The notes beneath the pieces are model-generated. The model was not told where the DNA came from. It did no database searches and saw only the letters and a program-made list of their open reading frames with translations. Positions 9,377-11,348 of a stretch of 11,348 nt of DNA are shown piece after piece. This stretch comes from Smittium mucronatum (Eukaryota; Kickxellomycota; Harpellomycetes; Harpellales; Legeriomycetaceae). The stretch lies in NCBI GenBank assembly GCA_001953115.1, contig LSSL01000996.1, positions 10,135 through 21,482 of the forward strand, in the 5' to 3' direction. A program made the position numbers and the translations under genes. Each line of letters opens with the position of its first letter. The first letter of the stretch is position 1.

Positions 9377-11135
9377 CTACTGCGAGCGGAATACACATCT
9401 CCCAGCGGAGGTGTTGTATTTAACGCCCTTGTACATGCTTTTTTCGAGGTTGAATGCTTTTATAGACTCTATTTTAAGACCGGATATAGATGAAGCAAAG
9501 GAATAATTCACAGATATTGGATTTATGATTGCATGGTCATAAGAAGGATCTGATTTGATCGAAAATTTAAATCTAAGTTGGGTTTTAGGTTTTGCAGTTT
9601 CAGAAACTTCACCTATTAACCAAACAAGAACCGAGTTAACCGAGTCAATAGAGTAAGTTCCGGTAGAGCATTTAGCATCAATGTTGTATGCGGACTTGGG
9701 AAGAGGTACTGATATTTTAATTTTGGAGATATTTTTTGAAGAATTGAAATTTGGTATAGCTTTGATGTGAAATCCAAGCTGTTGAATATCCGTATCGTTT
9801 TCTAAGGGTACTTGGAAAGTTGAAGAGACATCTATCTTGCGAGATTCGATAGAGATAGGCAAGATTTTATTTTTATCAATAAACTCTTGCTTAATGGAGT
9901 AGTTAGCAAGTTTAAATTTCCCATCTGGGGGGATAAAGCTAAGAACTTTGCTTGAATCAAAAACCTTAAGACGCACGCATCTGTGGAACCAATAATCGTC
10001 GATGAATCTGGAATTTGACAGACTTATTTTGAGCTCAGGCATTCCATTAACCCTACAATCTGCAATAATTGAGCCGAATATTTCACAGCTAATAAGAGTA
10101 CCAGATGATGTTACCACCGTGTTTATTTTTTCTTCAAAATCAAAGAAGGATTCGTTTTTTAAATAGCTGATGGAGTATTGACCGGTATCTAGCTTGTAAT
10201 TTTTACGCCATGGTAACAGGTTTGGATTGGAACCAGCATCCATAGATTTTAGAGAGTTTGGCGCTGTAGAACGAGAGTTCCGACGCCAGTTTTGGTTTTC
10301 AGTTTCAATACGGGCATTCTTGATGCCCGATTTTCCTATTTCAAAACCAGAAACAGATTCTATTACACTTTTAAGGAAATTTGGTACAGGGACGATGCTC
10401 GTCAACTCAGCCATGTCTGTAACGACTATGTGGCCCTCATCTATCATCTCTGAAAGCAACTCGTAAATGATGACGAAATTGTCCTTGATCGATTGTACTG
10501 ATAGAGATCCTGCGTACATCCTTATTATTTCTATAAACTGATTTATGAATTCTAAAACTAAAATCGGTGACTCTATTTTTTTTTATTTAAAACATGTAAG
10601 GTTCTAACGTAAGTTGGATTATAATAAACAGAATGTAGAGCAAATTTGGTGAATTTTATGAAATTGAGAAAATTAAGAAATCATTTTCATATACAAGAAA
10701 TAAAACTGGACTCCAGAAGAAAAAAAAAGATTATTAGATTGGAAAATACCTTCTTCTGAAACCACACAAACAAAAGAAATCTTCTCCTTTATGACATAAA
10801 AGCAAAGTGGTCCTGAAGGGCTCTCATAAACCGGATCATTTTTTTCAAAAGAAGAATCTGTAGTCAGGCGAGGAACGAGTTGTTTAAAAACCACAAGGGA
10901 TGCCAGTTTGGATATATATTCATTCCGGTAATGTCGTTCTAATATACATGTTCTACGTCAGAATTATCATGGAAGAGGAAATGGTGTCAGTTGTAAATAG
11001 AAAACCTTATTGAGGCTAGTTAAAAGTCAAGGTTTAAAATTAAAAAAATTCCAATGAAATACACAATGGATTTAACAGACTGTAATTTCTCTCTTACCCA
11101 GAATCAGTCAAGATGAACAAGCTATCGATCGGCAT
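9377..11135 (-). CDS. APM3: AP-3 adaptor complex mu subunit
   Basis: The coding sequence on the complement is 11135-11098, 10952-10750 and 10572-9377, giving 478 residues ending in TAG. AP-3 sorts cargo from Golgi/endosomes to the vacuole or lysosome, and its mu chain binds YxxPhi signals. The N-terminal longin-like domain (about 1-140) begins MPIDSLFILTDSG, then TCILERHYRNEY, CFYVIKEKISFVCVV, ILVLEFINQFIEIIR and IKDNFVIIYELL (109-120), matching AP-3 mu along its length. A polar linker (about 160-200) leads to the mu homology domain (about 202-478) with PWRKNYK, NGMPEL (256-261), SFIPPDGKF (292-300), GTYSIDSVNSVLVW, ISGLKI and a closing GVKYNTSAGRCVFRSQ. Asp225 in SFFDFEE corresponds to the aspartate that contacts the signal tyrosine in the family. 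The GTY-x-D and final GVKY-AG features favour AP-3 over AP-1/AP-2. It is about 60 residues longer than the 418-residue human protein, partly from the linker. A TAA lies just upstream in frame of the ATG, which has G at -3. Confidence 0.93.
10573..10749 (-). other. AP-3 mu intron 2
   Basis: On the complement the donor is GAAGAAG|GTATTT at 10749 and the acceptor AAAAATAG ends at 10573; length is 177 bases. A CTTAC branch-point-like site lies at 10600-10596. Exon 2 leaves one base (G10750) and exon 3 starts AG, making GAG (Glu81). The joined protein reads CVVSEEESPILVLEF, matching the corresponding AP-3 mu segment. Confidence 0.85.
10953..11097 (-). other. AP-3 mu intron 1
   Basis: On the complement the donor is TTCTGG|GTAAGAG at 11097 and the acceptor GACGTAG ends at 10953; length is 145 bases. 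A CTGAC branch-point consensus at 10990-10986 and a pyrimidine tract (TTTCCTCTTCC) precede the acceptor. Exon 1 leaves GG and exon 2 supplies A, restoring glycine 13 and the sequence DSGTCILERHY, which aligns without gap to the SGDIFLEKHW segment of animal AP-3 mu. Confidence 0.87.
11098..11135 (-). other. AP-3 mu 38-base first exon
   Basis: This very short coding exon encodes the first 12 residues and two bases of codon 13 (MPIDSLFILTDSG). It is too short to be called by open-frame length and was placed by the donor site, the matching phase and the conserved SLF-x(4)-SG start of the longin fold. Confidence 0.85.
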
Positions 11136-11348
11136 CGCTCTTTATGGATAAAAGACACGTATAGTTGTTTTTTTTACCTCAATACCTCTAAATCTTAACT
11201 TCATTTCAAAATCCAATTCAAAAAACGTACTGTCGTCTTATTGGAAGTCGCATTAGAGTTTTGAAAAGAACCTTTGCTGGTTGAATCACTATGCTCATAA
11301 AACATTGGCTATGCTTTCTTACAATATACTGAGCGAATTGAAAGATAT
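11136..11348 (-). promoter_or_regulatory. 5' flank of the AP-3 mu gene
   Basis: This stretch lies upstream of the AP-3 mu start on the complement and probably carries its leader and promoter. No clear TATA box or other element was recognised. On the + strand, 11257-11348 is open for 30 codons up to the window edge (ends NHYAHKTLAM then LSYNILSELK); I do not recognise it and it may be chance or the start of a neighbouring exon. Confidence 0.35.

Noticed and set aside
10227..10466. 79-codon + strand frame opposite AP-3 mu exon 3
   Set aside because: It is antisense to conserved AP-3 mu coding sequence and is a shadow.
10892..10894. GTG at 10894 (complement) as the AP-3 mu start
   Set aside because: The frame continues upstream through LERHYRNEYISKLASLV, which matches AP-3 mu, to a good splice acceptor; it is an internal valine.
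10939..10940. Alternative acceptor (TATATTAG) for AP-3 mu exon 2
   Set aside because: Its phase does not match the exon 1 donor, and it would remove the TCIL residues that align with the family.

Overview
This window looks like nuclear DNA from a very AT-rich eukaryote. The genes carry spliceosomal introns with GTAAGA or GTATTT donors and CTGAC or CTTAC branch-point-like sites, starts sit in eukaryotic context, and both recognisable products belong to eukaryotic organelle or trafficking machinery. Compact coding, few short introns and extreme AT spacers fit an early-diverging (zygosporic or chytrid-grade) fungus best. That assignment is inference; the sequence only proves a eukaryote.

Layout. 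Bases 1 to about 3950 are an extremely AT-rich block (sample lines counted by eye run roughly 8-22% GC) with homopolymer runs, short tandem duplications and no credible gene. From about 3950 the composition rises abruptly. The stretch from about 4560 to 6010 looks like a heavily decayed LTR-retroelement pol region on the + strand: a reverse-transcriptase motif A remnant near 5173, a possible RNase H remnant near 5900, and a very weak protease-like stretch near 4560, broken by stops and frame changes.

Two intact genes follow, facing each other. The first (+, 6249-8930, two exons, 862 aa) encodes a mitochondrial half-size ABC transporter that matches the ABCB8 subfamily best. Exon 1 supplies an arginine-, lysine- and serine-rich mitochondrial presequence, and exon 2 the membrane domain and nucleotide-binding domain. 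The second (-, 11135-9377, three exons, 478 aa) encodes the mu subunit of the AP-3 adaptor complex. Its 38-base first exon and both introns could be placed by phase and homology. The stop codons are 446 bases apart, in a spacer with a T16 run, an ATT microsatellite and a G12 run.

The two genes are not functionally linked in any obvious way: one acts in the mitochondrial inner membrane, the other in Golgi/endosome to vacuole sorting. I found no RNA genes, CRISPR array, operon or evident novel system. The most notable points are the glycine/serine replacement of the X-loop in the ABC transporter, the exon structure that hides the presequence and AP-3 N-terminus from simple ORF calling, and the retroelement relic beside the AT-rich block.
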